A stretch of DNA of 64,000 bases from Candidatus Nitrosocosmicus arcticus (GTDB lineage: Archaea > Thermoproteota > Nitrososphaeria > Nitrososphaerales > Nitrososphaeraceae). A model generated the notes under the pieces. The model worked only from the letters and a program-made list of their open reading frames with translations. It ran no database searches and was not told the origin of the DNA. How positions within the stretch are numbered: the stretch's first letter is position 1; each line of letters starts with the position of its first letter. Position numbers and translations under genes: made by a program. Below, piece after piece: positions 1-9,689 of the stretch. The stretch covers positions 1 to 64,000 of the forward strand of contig NZ_ML675584.1 of assembly GCF_007826885.1 (NCBI RefSeq), in the 5' to 3' direction.

Positions 1-120
1 GATCAACTAAAGCGTGAAATTTTTCTAACAAAAAAATTTTTTATAATTTATTGTCCGTATCTTTAATAACAATCTACCCCAAAGATTATAACTATTGGTA
101 TTATGATGCTGAATTAGAAG

Positions 121-1683
121 ATGGACTTTACAATTAATGAGGGGCGAAGAAATTTAACAGTTCCCCTATTAGTTGAATCAGCTATTCTAAATGATGAGGG
201 TAAACTATCATCTACCGGATCATTATCGGTAAAGACCGGAAAATTTACTGGTCGTTCACCTGAGGATAAATTTATTGTCAAGGATGAAATTACTGCCAAC
301 TCGGTAGATTGGGGTAAGGTTAATCACCCTATTTCTGAAGAAAATTTTGAAAAAATACTCGATCGTATGACAAAGTACATTCACGATAATAATCTAGAGG
401 AGAAACTCTACACTTTCGATGGATTTGTTGGAGCTGATATCTCCTCTAGGCTATCGATAAGAGTCATTACAGATAGAGCATGGCATAGTTTGTTTGCAAC
501 TCAAATTTTCATAAATACATCACAAGAAGAATTGTCTAATTTTAGACCTGATTTTACTTTATTGTCAATAAATGATTTTGCGTCTATTCCAGAGTTAGAA
601 GGAACAAAATCTGAAACTTTTATTATTATTAGTTTCAAGCGAAATTTGATCCTGATGGGGTCAACTTCTTATGCTGGTGAAATAAAGAAATCAATGTTTT
701 CAGTTATGAATTTTCTTTTACCTAAAAAGGGCATATTTCCTATGCATTGTTCCGCAAATATGGGTAAAGATGATAAGTCCGCCCTATTTTTTGGTTTATC
801 GGGAACAGGAAAAACAACTCTTTCAGCCGATGAAAATCGACGATTAGTGGGAGATGATGAGCATGGCTGGTCTGATAAAGGTATATTTAATTTTGAAGGA
901 GGTTGTTATGCTAAATGTATCAATCTAAACAAAGATAAAGAACCACAAATATGGAATGCAATTAAATTTGGTTCCGTAATGGAAAATGTTGTTATTGATC
1001 CGTTTTCAAGAGAACCTGATTTTTCTGATGGTAGTTTGACAGAAAATACCCGTGTGGTATATCCTTTGAATTTTATTCCTGGGGCAGTTATCCCCAGTAT
1101 CTGCGGTCATCCATACGTCATAATTTTTCTTACGGCGGATGCGTTTGGGGTTCTTCCTCCTATTTCTAAATTATCAAAAGAGGGTGCTATGTATCATTTC
1201 ATGTCGGGGTATACCAGCAAATTGGCAGGGACAGAACGAGGAATTACCGAACCAAAAGAGACATTTTCTCAATGTTTTGGAGCCCCTTTCATGCCATTAA
1301 AAGCTGCAGAGTATGCTAAGTTACTTGGGGAAAAGATAACTAGATATGATTCAAAAGTTTATTTAATCAACACCGGCTGGTCGGGTGGTCCCTACGGAAT
1401 AGGTAAACGAATAGATCTGAAATATACCAGGCGGATGGTTTCTGCAGCACTGAAAGGTATACTCGATGACGTTCCATATGAGACACATGAAATGTTTAAT
1501 CTCGATTACCCCACATCATGCCTTGACGTTCCTGCTTCGATACTAAATCCTCGAAATACATGGCATGACAAAAATCAATATGACTTTTCTGCCAAAAGAC
1601 TGGCTAAATTATTCATAAATAATTTCAGGAAATTTGAACCCATCTCTGAAGAAATTATTAAGGCGGGTCCTTACTTGAACTAG
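121..1683 (+). CDS. pckA: Phosphoenolpyruvate carboxykinase (ATP type)
   Basis: This 520-residue protein interconverts oxaloacetate and PEP with ATP, in the cytosol. The P-loop GLSGTGKTTLSAD begins at residue 225. It is followed by a GDDEHGW metal/nucleotide motif near residue 247 and by the N-terminal substrate motif FTGRSPEDK near residue 42. All of these are typical of the ATP-dependent family, and the length is normal (about 520-540). The ATG at 121 gives the usual N-terminus and no longer start is needed. In an autotrophic ammonia oxidizer the enzyme would connect the C4 and C3 pools for gluconeogenesis; that role is inference. It is monocistronic and followed by a tRNA on the other strand. 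Confidence 0.96.
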   Translation: MDFTINEGRRNLTVPLLVESAILNDEGKLSSTGSLSVKTGKFTGRSPEDKFIVKDEITANSVDWGKVNHPISEENFEKILDRMTKYIHDNNLEEKLYTFDGFVGADISSRLSIRVITDRAWHSLFATQIFINTSQEELSNFRPDFTLLSINDFASIPELEGTKSETFIIISFKRNLILMGSTSYAGEIKKSMFSVMNFLLPKKGIFPMHCSANMGKDDKSALFFGLSGTGKTTLSADENRRLVGDDEHGWSDKGIFNFEGGCYAKCINLNKDKEPQIWNAIKFGSVMENVVIDPFSREPDFSDGSLTENTRVVYPLNFIPGAVIPSICGHPYVIIFLTADAFGVLPPISKLSKEGAMYHFMSGYTSKLAGTERGITEPKETFSQCFGAPFMPLKAAEYAKLLGEKITRYDSKVYLINTGWSGGPYGIGKRIDLKYTRRMVSAALKGILDDVPYETHEMFNLDYPTSCLDVPASILNPRNTWHDKNQYDFSAKRLAKLFINNFRKFEPISEEIIKAGPYLN

Positions 1684-1737
1684 AATCATTTACTTTGTAA
1701 TTAATCCAAAGGATTTTTCTTACTTCAATCTAAAGGG

Positions 1738-1868
1738 TAGCCCGGAGCAGATTCGAACTGCTGTCTCCAGGTTTCTTTTCTATAAGATTCAGAGCCTGAA
1801 ATCCTTAGTCCTTTTGGAGTTTGACCGCTAGATTCGGCACCATTTTTTTTCTATGGTTCCACCGGGCT
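1738..1868 (-). tRNA. tRNA-Gln(CUG) with three probable introns
   Basis: Read on the minus strand, the 131-nt gene starts with acceptor AGCCCGG and ends CCGGGCT plus discriminator A. The T arm is AGCAG-TTCGAAT-CTGCT and the D loop contains TAGCGGTCAA, as in archaeal tRNA-Gln. The anticodon stem TCAGG/CCTGG closes a CTCTGAA loop, giving anticodon CUG. A 73-nt tRNA is recovered only if three inserts are removed: about 26 nt inside the D arm (near 1831-1857, containing an ACCAT/ATGGT hairpin), 16 nt between D arm and anticodon stem (near 1800-1815), and 16 nt at canonical position 37/38 (near 1772-1787). Exact borders are uncertain by 1-2 nt. CCA is not encoded. Confidence 0.85.
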
Positions 1869-1958
1869 TCACGAGCTACACTTTATGATATTTGTTTCCA
1901 TTATTTTATTTTATCTCTAATCTAATGGAATTACTTGTCAACTAAAGAATAATGGTGT

Positions 1959-2306
1959 CTATTTTTTGGTATTTATCTCTCTAATTACCGTTCCATAATC
2001 GAGATGAGCTTTTTTTCTCATATATGGGATCAACTTATAATGAATTGAATAAATATTATTTTCACGCATTAAGATGCCTTTAACCAATAATGACACAAAC
2101 CCTCCTGCAACTTTGGATGGTAAAATCTCTTTGTTTTCACAAATGCAATCTCTCTTTATATGATATTCTTGTAATGTAAAATAATTTCTGTTCACTTCTA
2201 AAATTAGAGGCCAGATTACGTACTCCCATACTAACCTGCGATTTTCAGTCGAGGATGCATGTTTTCCCTTTTTTATTTCCCTTTGTTTGTAATTGTCTAA
2301 TGTCAT
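1959..2306 (-). CDS. Hypothetical protein, 115 residues
   Basis: I do not recognise this family. The protein is basic and soluble, with no signal peptide or membrane segment. The middle (about residues 40-100) has alternating helical and short beta-like segments that would suit a winged-helix domain, but no diagnostic motif is visible. The ATG at 2306 starts with MTLDNYKQREIKKGK. It is divergent from the cysteine-cluster gene at 2385, sharing a 78-bp promoter region. The ORF spans most of the space between tRNA-Gln and the next gene, which supports it being real. Confidence 0.55.
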   Translation of the reverse strand: MTLDNYKQREIKKGKHASSTENRRLVWEYVIWPLILEVNRNYFTLQEYHIKRDCICENKEILPSKVAGGFVSLLVKGILMRENNIYSIHYKLIPYMRKKAHLDYGTVIREINTKK

Positions 2307-2384
2307 TTCTCTATGTTTTGATCTTTATTATTAGACTTGATATCATAGTCACATTTAAACATCCGGTTTTATAATTCTACATAC

Positions 2385-3131
2385 ATGGCCTTATCTCACG
2401 GGGAAGAGGAGAAAGTTAATGATGTCTCCTTCGCACTAGATGATCTCTCAAAAAAATGGAAGATAGATCCAATTGTTAGGGATGTACATCTTGGCAAACG
2501 TACAGACATTCAAGATTATACGATTAAGATTAACCAGGTCACTTATCATATCCCTTTTTTGTCTGGGTCATCTCTTTTTTTACTGTGGGATTGTTTATGG
2601 CCCGATTGTCATAATTGCTGTGATAAGCAAGGAAGGTTACCCTTAACGTCTGGAGATATAACCAATATTTCAAAACAATTGGGATATGAAACAAAATCGT
2701 CCTTTCTGCGGAATGAAACTTACGTAGCAACATGGGACAATGATTCCACTTCAGATTCAAACTCTCCGATAATAACTACTTTAACCATGCTTAATTTGAA
2801 GAGAAAGCAGTCAGAAAACGAAACTGACAATGGTCATCCATTAACCTGCAGATTCCTAGATGAATGTGGATCATGTCAGCTCCATCCTAATAAGCCTGGA
2901 GTTTGTTGGCTATATCCTTTTTTTTCGTGGAGCCAAAATGAAAAGAATTTAGTTTCTGTACATGCATCATTTCAACTAACAGGTGATTGTCCAGGTTTCT
3001 ACTTGAGTAAGAAAATGGACGACATTATGCCTACTCTAATTAAATATTCTGAAATAATCTATAATTATACAATGAATGTTAACACTACCATTAGAGAAGG
3101 GTTTGGAAAAATCGATGTTATTAACTATTAA
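2385..3131 (+). CDS. YkgJ-type cysteine-cluster protein
   Basis: This 248-residue soluble protein carries two groups of cysteines. The first is CLWPDCHNCC near residue 70; the second is CRFLDECGSCQLHPNKPGVC near residue 155, followed by WLYPF. That spacing, with the HPxKPxxCxxYP signature, is typical of the YkgJ (CxxCxxCC) family, thought to bind zinc or an iron-sulfur cluster. The exact biochemical role is unknown. An alternative is an Fe-S or maturation factor, but no partner gene is beside it. Confidence 0.75.
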   Translation: MALSHGEEEKVNDVSFALDDLSKKWKIDPIVRDVHLGKRTDIQDYTIKINQVTYHIPFLSGSSLFLLWDCLWPDCHNCCDKQGRLPLTSGDITNISKQLGYETKSSFLRNETYVATWDNDSTSDSNSPIITTLTMLNLKRKQSENETDNGHPLTCRFLDECGSCQLHPNKPGVCWLYPFFSWSQNEKNLVSVHASFQLTGDCPGFYLSKKMDDIMPTLIKYSEIIYNYTMNVNTTIREGFGKIDVINY

Positions 3132-3160
3132 AAGAAATACTTTTCATAACAAAAAATAGG

Positions 3161-3781
3161 TTATTTTGATTTGGCGTACCTATTGTTAACGTCTTCCCAA
3201 TTTATCAGATTCCACCAGGCATTGACATAGTCGGGTCTTTTATTCTGATATTTGAGATAATAAGCGTGTTCCCAAACATCACATCCTAATAATGGTATGA
3301 GATTTTCTGTCCTAGGACTCGTTTGATTAGGCATGGATTTATAGTCTACTTTGTTGCTTTTTGGGTCAAATACCAACCATCCCCAACCACTTCCTTGAAT
3401 ACCTACCGTACTTGTAGTAAACTTTTCTTTAAAAGCTGCAAAACTTCCAAATGAATTATTTATTGCCTCAGCAACAGATCCTTGTGGTTCCCCTCCGCCG
3501 TTTGGAGTTAAATTGTTCCAGAAAATTCGATGATTGTCAAACCCACCGCCGTTAAAGTTTATTGCTGATCTCAAATCATTGGGTACACTCCCTAGGTCAC
3601 TAAGAATTTCTACTATATCCTTATTCTGAACGTCTTGAGGACATTTTTCAAGAGCTGCGTTAAGATTGTTGGTATATGTTTGATGATGTTTTGTATAATG
3701 GATTTCCATAGTTTTTGCATCTATATTTGGTTCTAATGCCTCATAACTAAATGGAAGAGGAGGTAATTCGTATTTGTTCAT
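3161..3781 (-). CDS. sodA: Superoxide dismutase, Mn-type (Fe/Mn family)
   Basis: This 206-residue cytosolic enzyme dismutates superoxide to O2 and H2O2. The metal ligands are visible as His28 (HYTKHH), His84 (DNHRIFW), Asp168 and His172 (DVWEHAYY). The second-sphere glutamine lies in PNQTSP near residue 152 rather than in the N-terminal half, and a glycine replaces the FeSOD glutamine, so Mn is the likelier metal. No signal peptide is present. The gene is convergent with the YkgJ-like gene and divergent from the ribosomal protein pair at 3958. Ammonia oxidation and aerobic respiration make superoxide defence expected. Confidence 0.95.
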   Translation of the reverse strand: MNKYELPPLPFSYEALEPNIDAKTMEIHYTKHHQTYTNNLNAALEKCPQDVQNKDIVEILSDLGSVPNDLRSAINFNGGGFDNHRIFWNNLTPNGGGEPQGSVAEAINNSFGSFAAFKEKFTTSTVGIQGSGWGWLVFDPKSNKVDYKSMPNQTSPRTENLIPLLGCDVWEHAYYLKYQNKRPDYVNAWWNLINWEDVNNRYAKSK

Positions 3782-3957
3782 TAAACAGTTGTGTATACGA
3801 AACCTTTTATCCTTTTCCTTTTTCTTGATCCGTTGCTAAGGCCCGGAATTCTCAAGAATAATGGTTTAAAAAGACTAGCAAACGCAATTACTATCTGAGG
3901 CTATTTAGCATCAATCGGAAACATATTTATTTATTCTAAGTAGAATAAAACGATATT

Positions 3958-4386
3958 ATGGTAATCAATAATGATCTCCTTGAACAACGTAAAAAGGTTT
4001 CAGAGCATCGTCCCAAATTTAAGAGACAAGAAAGCTGGAGATATAAAAGATTAGCTGTCAACTGGAGAAAACCCAAGGGTGTTGACAATAAGATGAGAAA
4101 GCAAGTCTCAGGAGTGCCACCATTGGTAAAGATTGGTTACCGTGGCCCTAGAATATCACGTGGATTACATCCTTCCGGTTATGTTGATAATTTGGTTCAT
4201 AACATTAAGGATTTGATGTTGTTGGATAATACTAAGGATGCAGCCCGCATAGCACATACTGTTGGAAACAAGAAAAGACTAGAGATTATCTCAAAAGCAG
4301 AGTCAATGGGCATCAAACTAATAAACGGAAAAAAAGCTGAATCGGATTCATCCAAATCCTCAATCGTGAAGAAAGATCAAAAGTAG
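3958..4386 (+). CDS. rpl32e: Large subunit ribosomal protein L32e
   Basis: This 142-residue archaeal/eukaryotic-type ribosomal protein is rich in Lys and Arg. The family core is visible as RPKFKRQESWRYKRL near residue 20 followed by WRKPKGVDNKMR and GYRGPRISRGLHPSGY. A Lys/Ser-rich C-terminal tail of about 25 residues extends past the core. It is followed 8 nt later by L19e, so the two are almost certainly co-transcribed. In many archaea both genes sit in the spectinomycin-type operon; here they stand as an isolated pair. Confidence 0.96.
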   Translation: MVINNDLLEQRKKVSEHRPKFKRQESWRYKRLAVNWRKPKGVDNKMRKQVSGVPPLVKIGYRGPRISRGLHPSGYVDNLVHNIKDLMLLDNTKDAARIAHTVGNKKRLEIISKAESMGIKLINGKKAESDSSKSSIVKKDQK

Positions 4387-4394
4387 TGATCTAA

Positions 4395-4841
4395 ATGGTA
4401 GTAAATATACATAAAAAAAGAGAACTAGCATCCCGAATTCTTGGAGTTGGGGTTAATAGGATAAGATTTGAACCTGATAAATTAGATGACGTGGCCGATT
4501 CCATTACACGAGAAAATATAAGATCTTTGATAAGTAATGGGTCCATTTGGACCGCAAAAGTTAAAGGCACTTCTAGGGGTCGAACAAGGACAAAACTCGC
4601 AACTAAGAAAAAACATGGAACTGGTCCGGGATCCAAAAAAGGCAAAAAGACAGCTCGAGTTGGGAAAAAGGAAGTTTATGTTATCAAGGTACGATCGATG
4701 AGAAGGCATTTAAAGATATTAAAAGAGAGAAAGGATATAACAAATGAACAATTCTGGGCACTCTATAAAAAAGTAAATGGTGCTCAAGTACGCTCCTTGT
4801 CTCATCTTAGGGAACTTGTCAAGATAACAAAAACTCATTAA
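4395..4841 (+). CDS. rpl19e: Large subunit ribosomal protein L19e
   Basis: This is a 148-residue archaeal/eukaryotic ribosomal protein. The N-terminal KRELASRILGVGVNRIRFEP, the central basic stretch SRGRTRTKLATKKKHGTGPG and the RSMRRHLKILKE segment near residue 97 are all characteristic of L19e. It follows L32e with an 8-bp gap and ends the two-gene unit. Strong positive charge and absence of acidic patches suit direct rRNA binding. Confidence 0.96.
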   Translation: MVVNIHKKRELASRILGVGVNRIRFEPDKLDDVADSITRENIRSLISNGSIWTAKVKGTSRGRTRTKLATKKKHGTGPGSKKGKKTARVGKKEVYVIKVRSMRRHLKILKERKDITNEQFWALYKKVNGAQVRSLSHLRELVKITKTH

Positions 4842-4905
4842 AATCGTATTTCATTATCCTTTTTTCTCTTACACGACAATTCTTACTTTTTAATAATTTG
4901 TATTA

Positions 4906-5349
4906 CTATAATTCTTTAATACACCTCACGATAATTTCTTTAAATCTAGGAACGTAATCAAAATCGTCCATTTCATTATCATTGATCCAGTAATAGTCTG
5001 AATGTTCCCAATCCAGTAATACTTTCCTAGTATTAGAAACAAAACAGAAAGGTTGGATGATTACCATCAACTCGTTGTGAATATGAACACTTAATTGATT
5101 GAATATTTTTCTTAAAATTAATTCATCTTTGTTTATTCGTGTTTCTTCATAAATTTCTATCAATGCCCTAGATAGTAAATCTTCATTTTTTTCAAGATAT
5201 CCGCTCACCCCTGCCCATTTTTCTTGCATAGTTTTAACATTCATACTTCTGCGTAAAATCAAAACTTCACTTTGGTTTTTCAAAACTGAGGTTACAACCA
5301 TTGAAGGTTTGTTACGAATTGAATCACTAAGAACCTCATCCTTCTTCAT
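4906..5349 (-). CDS. Nudix hydrolase with degenerate box
   Basis: This 147-residue protein has a Nudix box around residues 50-72 (GVSGYLEKNEDLLSRALIE followed by IYEETR). The glycine, the first glutamate and the final EE pair of the consensus are present, but the arginine of REUxEE is replaced by isoleucine. The fold should bind nucleoside diphosphate-X substrates through Mg2+. The substrate cannot be predicted, and the replacement may lower or change activity. The gene stands alone, convergent with L19e. Confidence 0.75.
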   Translation of the reverse strand: MKKDEVLSDSIRNKPSMVVTSVLKNQSEVLILRRSMNVKTMQEKWAGVSGYLEKNEDLLSRALIEIYEETRINKDELILRKIFNQLSVHIHNELMVIIQPFCFVSNTRKVLLDWEHSDYYWINDNEMDDFDYVPRFKEIIVRCIKEL

Positions 5350-5537
5350 TTTAATTATTGATTTATTGTTTGCAGTATAAGTTAATCTAAGTTTAGGACC
5401 TTGGTTGTGAATTTGGAAATAGATTTTATTAACCTATCTTGCGGTTATACCTTTTTGGGTTGTTTAATGCTTTATTTTTTATTTAATTGATTCTATTTTG
5501 ATACTTTGAACCTAAATAAAAAAGCTATACTGTGAGA

Positions 5538-6431
5538 TCAGACGTACTTTGTCTCTAATTCTTGCGTTCTTAGGAGTGATAATATTCTATCCTTCTCACT
5601 ACCCAATCCTTTCTTGTCAATATAAATACTGGTCACCTTTTCAATGCTTTTTCCCTTCATCTGTTCCAACATTTCATTACTAATGAATCTCAAATTATGT
5701 TTACTAGCAATAGATGCAAAGGCGATATTCGAAGTTAGAATTAGATTGTTAAATTTTTGCGGATAATGGTTTCCACCCAACCCTATTGCGATTTCTGATT
5801 CTTCAACATTCGCTTTTTCACTCACATTTTGAATCGTTTGGATTAAACAATCACAAACCAACTTGGCTGTTTTCTTATTGCTCCATTCTTCTTCAGAAGA
5901 TCCTATCTCTATGAACAAAATTGGTTTTGAAGATGATGTTGGCCCGTGATGCGAGGCTTCAATTGTCAGATCATACTTGGGCAGGCTGTTTTTCATCGAA
6001 TATAAATTTTTCATGAACCCTTTTTGAAAACTGGGGCATGCAACACCTATCTCAAATGGTGTTCCGCCAAGTGAATTATCTATTGAAAAATTTCCTGTAA
6101 AGTGGGATGTCAATGCAGGTATTTTACTCTTTGAGGCATGTTTAGATAAGAAGATTAGTGCGCTGTTTTGAAATTCGGATTTTTCAATGTTTTTTAGGTG
6201 AATTAATTCTTCGTCTGTTACAACTAGATTCAAATTATGATATTTTTTTGACTTTAGAAATATGATTTTGGAATCAAAAGTTCTAACCTCTTGATTTTTG
6301 TCAATTTCAAGTTTAGAATGATCATTGAGAGAATAATAGTCCTCAAACTCTATCTCATTTTTCAGATAGTTTAGCATTGTAAAACTGGCAATATCTTTGG
6401 AAGATGTTATGATTGTATACTTGCTTATCAA
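5538..6431 (-). CDS. dtdA: Archaeal D-aminoacyl-tRNA deacylase (DTD2)
   Basis: This 297-residue enzyme is expected to hydrolyse D-aminoacyl-tRNAs mischarged with D-amino acids (proofreading in translation). Family motifs visible are SKHASKSKIPALTSHFTGN near residue 95, EASHHGPTSSSKP near residue 158 and LGGNHYPQKF near residue 219. The histidines in these segments are the conserved metal/catalytic set of the archaeal/plant DTD2 family. Length and start are normal. It is divergent from the spt5 gene. Confidence 0.93.
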   Translation of the reverse strand: MISKYTIITSSKDIASFTMLNYLKNEIEFEDYYSLNDHSKLEIDKNQEVRTFDSKIIFLKSKKYHNLNLVVTDEELIHLKNIEKSEFQNSALIFLSKHASKSKIPALTSHFTGNFSIDNSLGGTPFEIGVACPSFQKGFMKNLYSMKNSLPKYDLTIEASHHGPTSSSKPILFIEIGSSEEEWSNKKTAKLVCDCLIQTIQNVSEKANVEESEIAIGLGGNHYPQKFNNLILTSNIAFASIASKHNLRFISNEMLEQMKGKSIEKVTSIYIDKKGLGSEKDRILSLLRTQELETKYV

Positions 6432-6558
6432 GAAGGACTAGAAATCTTGATTTAGATTTATTTCTTATTTCTATTGTATAAGCATTAAAATTGATATTTG
6501 AACCAGATATTATAAACTTATAAATTCCAAAACAAATACGTTTAATGATTCTATAAGT

Positions 6559-7293
6559 ATGCCAAAAAACCTCAACAAAGACGATGATGATTTGGATTTG
6601 ATAGGCTTGAACGATGATAAGCATAATAATGATGGTAATGAATCTGATAAAATTGACACTGTCAAGGATCTTGATAAGGGTCAGCACGAAAAAAAATCAA
6701 TCAAGACTAAGTCAATTAATAAAAACAATACAAAGAGGACCAAAGATGTTAATCTAAGTGCAAAGGAATCTGGAAATGCTCGTGAGAAGGAATCAGAAGA
6801 TTCTGACAGCGAAGATGGGAAATCTTCTCTGCTGTCAAACGACGAGGATGGTGATTCAAAATTTTTTGTTGTTAGGGTGGCTGGTGGTCAAGAAAGCATG
6901 ATAGCTTCTATGCTTCAGAGTAGATTACATTCAAAGAAAATAGAAGGTATATACTCGGTTTTATTTTTAGAAAATTTTAAGGGTTACGTAATCGTTGAAG
7001 CAGTAGACTCAAATATTGCATATGAGGCTTTGCATGGAATCCGACATATACGGGGGCAAATAAGAGGTGAACTTCCCTTTAAAGATCTGGAGGGTTATCT
7101 CATTAAGAAACCAGTAGTTACCGAACTAATTATTGATGACACGGTAGAGATTATTGCTGGACCGTTCAAATCCATGAAGGCCAAAATAATGAGAGTTGAT
7201 TATGAAAAGCAAGAAGCTACAGTTGTTTTACTTGATTCTCCATATCAAATACCTGTAACCGTTGACGCCAATTATTTAAAGAAGTCTTTATAG
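6559..7293 (+). CDS. spt5: Transcription elongation factor Spt5/NusG with long charged N-terminal extension
   Basis: Residues from about 110 form the NGN domain (FFVVRVAGGQESMIASML onward) followed by a KOW domain (DDTVEIIAGPFKSMKAKI, about residues 185-235). Spt5 clamps RNA polymerase with Spt4. The first ~105 residues are low-complexity, rich in Asp, Glu, Lys, Asn and Ser, with no membrane segment. Archaeal Spt5 is usually about 145-160 residues, so this extension is unusual and recalls the acidic N-terminus of eukaryotic Spt5. No secE ORF precedes it. It is followed 41 bp later by L11, the usual archaeal order. Confidence 0.93.
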   Translation: MPKNLNKDDDDLDLIGLNDDKHNNDGNESDKIDTVKDLDKGQHEKKSIKTKSINKNNTKRTKDVNLSAKESGNAREKESEDSDSEDGKSSLLSNDEDGDSKFFVVRVAGGQESMIASMLQSRLHSKKIEGIYSVLFLENFKGYVIVEAVDSNIAYEALHGIRHIRGQIRGELPFKDLEGYLIKKPVVTELIIDDTVEIIAGPFKSMKAKIMRVDYEKQEATVVLLDSPYQIPVTVDANYLKKSL

Positions 7294-7334
7294 AGTTATA
7301 AGTGGTTTTTACTTAAGTCAGTTTGTAATATCTT

Positions 7335-7817
7335 ATGAGTGAAAAAAAAGTTGTGAATGCATTAGTAAGTGGGGGCGAAGCTAGCGCGGGGCCACCTTTG
7401 GGACCTGCTCTCGGACCACTTGGAATTAACATTTTACAGGTTGTTAATACTATAAACGAAAAAACCAAAGATTTTCCGGGAATGAAAGTTCCAGTCAAAG
7501 TGGAAGTAGACACCGAGACCAAACAATTCACAGTTGAAGTAGGTATACCTCCTACTGCTGCCCTTATTTTTAAGGAATCTGGAATTACCAAAGGTTCAGG
7601 AACTGCTGGTACTAATTTTGTAGGGAATATCTCGATGGAAGGTATTGTCAAAATATCAAAAATGAAACTAGATGTTTCTTATGCACCAACGATAAAATCA
7701 TCTTCAAAGGAAATCATAGGCACCTGTCTGAGCTTGGGTATAAAAGTGGAGGATAAGGTGGCAAATGAGATATATCAAGATATTACGTCTGGCAAATACG
7801 ATTCTTTGCTGTCCTAA
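7335..7817 (+). CDS. rpl11: Large subunit ribosomal protein L11
   Basis: This 160-residue protein has the archaeal L11 length. GGEASAGPPLGPALGPLGIN near residue 14 is the diagnostic proline/glycine-rich segment, and the C-terminal rRNA-binding domain contains GTCLSLGIKV near residue 128. It forms the base of the ribosomal stalk. The gene follows spt5, probably in one transcript; L1, L10 and P1 are not next to it in this window. Confidence 0.96.
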   Translation: MSEKKVVNALVSGGEASAGPPLGPALGPLGINILQVVNTINEKTKDFPGMKVPVKVEVDTETKQFTVEVGIPPTAALIFKESGITKGSGTAGTNFVGNISMEGIVKISKMKLDVSYAPTIKSSSKEIIGTCLSLGIKVEDKVANEIYQDITSGKYDSLLS

Positions 7818-7921
7818 CTTTTTTTTATATTTTCAGTAAACAAATTAATTTTATTTAAGTAAGTTTAAAATATACCAACGACTGCAGAGTAAACTATAAT
7901 TTTAAGGTGAATGATGGAAAT

Positions 7922-9583
7922 ATGTCAATTCAAACAGGATCAGCAGGCGGAATGCCCGTAATAATATTAAAAGAAGGCGCAAGTGAGACTAAAGGCAGAG
8001 AAGCACAGAAAAATAACATAAATGCAGCAAAAACAGTCGCAGAAATAGTACGAACTAGTTTAGGTCCTAGAGGCATGGATAAAATGCTTGTAGATTCTTT
8101 AGGTGATGTTACGATCACTAACGACGGTGCCACTATTTTGAAGGAGATAGATGTTCAACACCCTGCTGCCAAAATGATGGTGGAAATAAGCAAGGCAACA
8201 GATAATGAGGTAGGGGACGGTACAACTTCAGTAGTGGTTCTAGCCGGTTCTTTAATTGAAAAAGCAGAAGACTTGATAACGAAGAATGTTCACCCGACGG
8301 TGATTGTAGATGGGTATAGAAAATGTGCTGTCAAGTCAATAGAACTTTTAAACAGTATCGCTATCAAAATAACAAATAACGAGAAAGAGCAATTAATAAA
8401 AATAGCAAAGACATCCATGCAAACTAAGCTGGTTTCAAAGGAGTCAGACGACCTGGCTAATATTGTAGTGACAGCTGCACAACAAGTATCAGAGTCTCGA
8501 GATGGATCTACTAAGGTAGATTTGGATGACATCAAAGTTGAAAAGAAATCTGGTGGTTCTATTAAAGATACAAAATTGATAAAAGGTATCGTTTTGGATA
8601 AGGAGGTAGTTCACGGGGGAATGCCTAAAAGGGTGGAGAAAGCTAAGATAGCATTAATTAATTCTGCCTTGGAAATCGAGAAGACTGAATTCGACGCAAA
8701 ATTAAATATTACATCACCAGAACAAATGAAGAGATTTCTTGATGAAGAAAATACCATGTTAAAGAACATGGTTGAAAAAATAACTGGGTCTGGAGCTAAC
8801 GTAGTAATTTGTCAAAAAGGATTAGATGACATCGCACAACATTACCTCGCAAAAGCTAATGTTTTGACGGTTAGGCGTGTGAAAGAAAGCGACATGACCA
8901 AGTTATCTCGAGCTACAGGCGCGAGAGTTATCAACAATCTAGATGACCTGACTAGTAAAGACCTAGGAGCAGCTGATCTCGTAGAAGAAAGGAAAATTGA
9001 GACGGATAAATGGGTATTTGTTGAAGGATGTAAGAATCCAAAATCTGTAACTATCTTGATACGCGGCGGATCCCAGAGGGTGGTGGATGAGGCAGACCGT
9101 TCTGTTCATGACGCACTTATGGTGACCAAAGATGTTTTGGAAAAACCCTTGATAGTAGCTGGAGGCGGATCACCTGAGGCATACGTTTCTGGTAAATTAA
9201 GAGAATGGACTAATACCTTGACTGGCAGAGAACAATTGGCAGCTGAAAAATTTGCAGAAGCATTGGAAATTATCCCCTTAACCCTTGCTGAAAATGCAGG
9301 CATGAACCAAATTGATACTTTGGCTGAATTGCGATCTAAGCAAAATAAGGGATCAAAATGGGCTGGAATTGATGCACGTAATTCACGAATTGCAGACATG
9401 GCTAAACTTGACATATTCGAACCATTAGCAGTGAAAGAACAGATTATCAAATCTGCTACTGAAGTAGCATCCATGCTATTAAGAATAGATGATGTAATTG
9501 CATCAAGTAAATCGGCTGGTGGAGGAGGAATGCCTCCAGGCGGAATGGGTGGAATGCCTCCAGGCATGGACGGCATGATGTAA
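7922..9583 (+). CDS. thsA: Thermosome (group II chaperonin) subunit
   Basis: This approximately 553-residue subunit of the archaeal TCP-1-like ATP-dependent folding chamber shows all the ATPase motifs: [11 protein letters not shown] near residue 45, NDGATIL, and [14 protein letters not shown] near residue 92, with GGGSPE near residue 410. The C-terminus ends in Gly-Met repeats that project into the cavity. A GTG at 7907 would give five more residues, but AAGGTGA at 7904-7910 sits at ribosome-binding distance from ATG 7922, so I prefer 7922. A TATA-like TTTAAAATAT lies near 7864. It is monocistronic; whether other paralogous subunits exist elsewhere cannot be seen. Confidence 0.96.
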   Translation: MSIQTGSAGGMPVIILKEGASETKGREAQKNNINAAKTVAEIVRTSLGPRGMDKMLVDSLGDVTITNDGATILKEIDVQHPAAKMMVEISKATDNEVGDGTTSVVVLAGSLIEKAEDLITKNVHPTVIVDGYRKCAVKSIELLNSIAIKITNNEKEQLIKIAKTSMQTKLVSKESDDLANIVVTAAQQVSESRDGSTKVDLDDIKVEKKSGGSIKDTKLIKGIVLDKEVVHGGMPKRVEKAKIALINSALEIEKTEFDAKLNITSPEQMKRFLDEENTMLKNMVEKITGSGANVVICQKGLDDIAQHYLAKANVLTVRRVKESDMTKLSRATGARVINNLDDLTSKDLGAADLVEERKIETDKWVFVEGCKNPKSVTILIRGGSQRVVDEADRSVHDALMVTKDVLEKPLIVAGGGSPEAYVSGKLREWTNTLTGREQLAAEKFAEALEIIPLTLAENAGMNQIDTLAELRSKQNKGSKWAGIDARNSRIADMAKLDIFEPLAVKEQIIKSATEVASMLLRIDDVIASSKSAGGGGMPPGGMGGMPPGMDGMM

Positions 9584-9689
9584 AAGAATTCTCACCACCA
9601 TATTTTTCCCAAAAAAATTACTGTTGTTTTTGTTCATAAGTGGATCTACTATCCAAAGAATATTATTTTGATTTTAGAATAACGTCATC

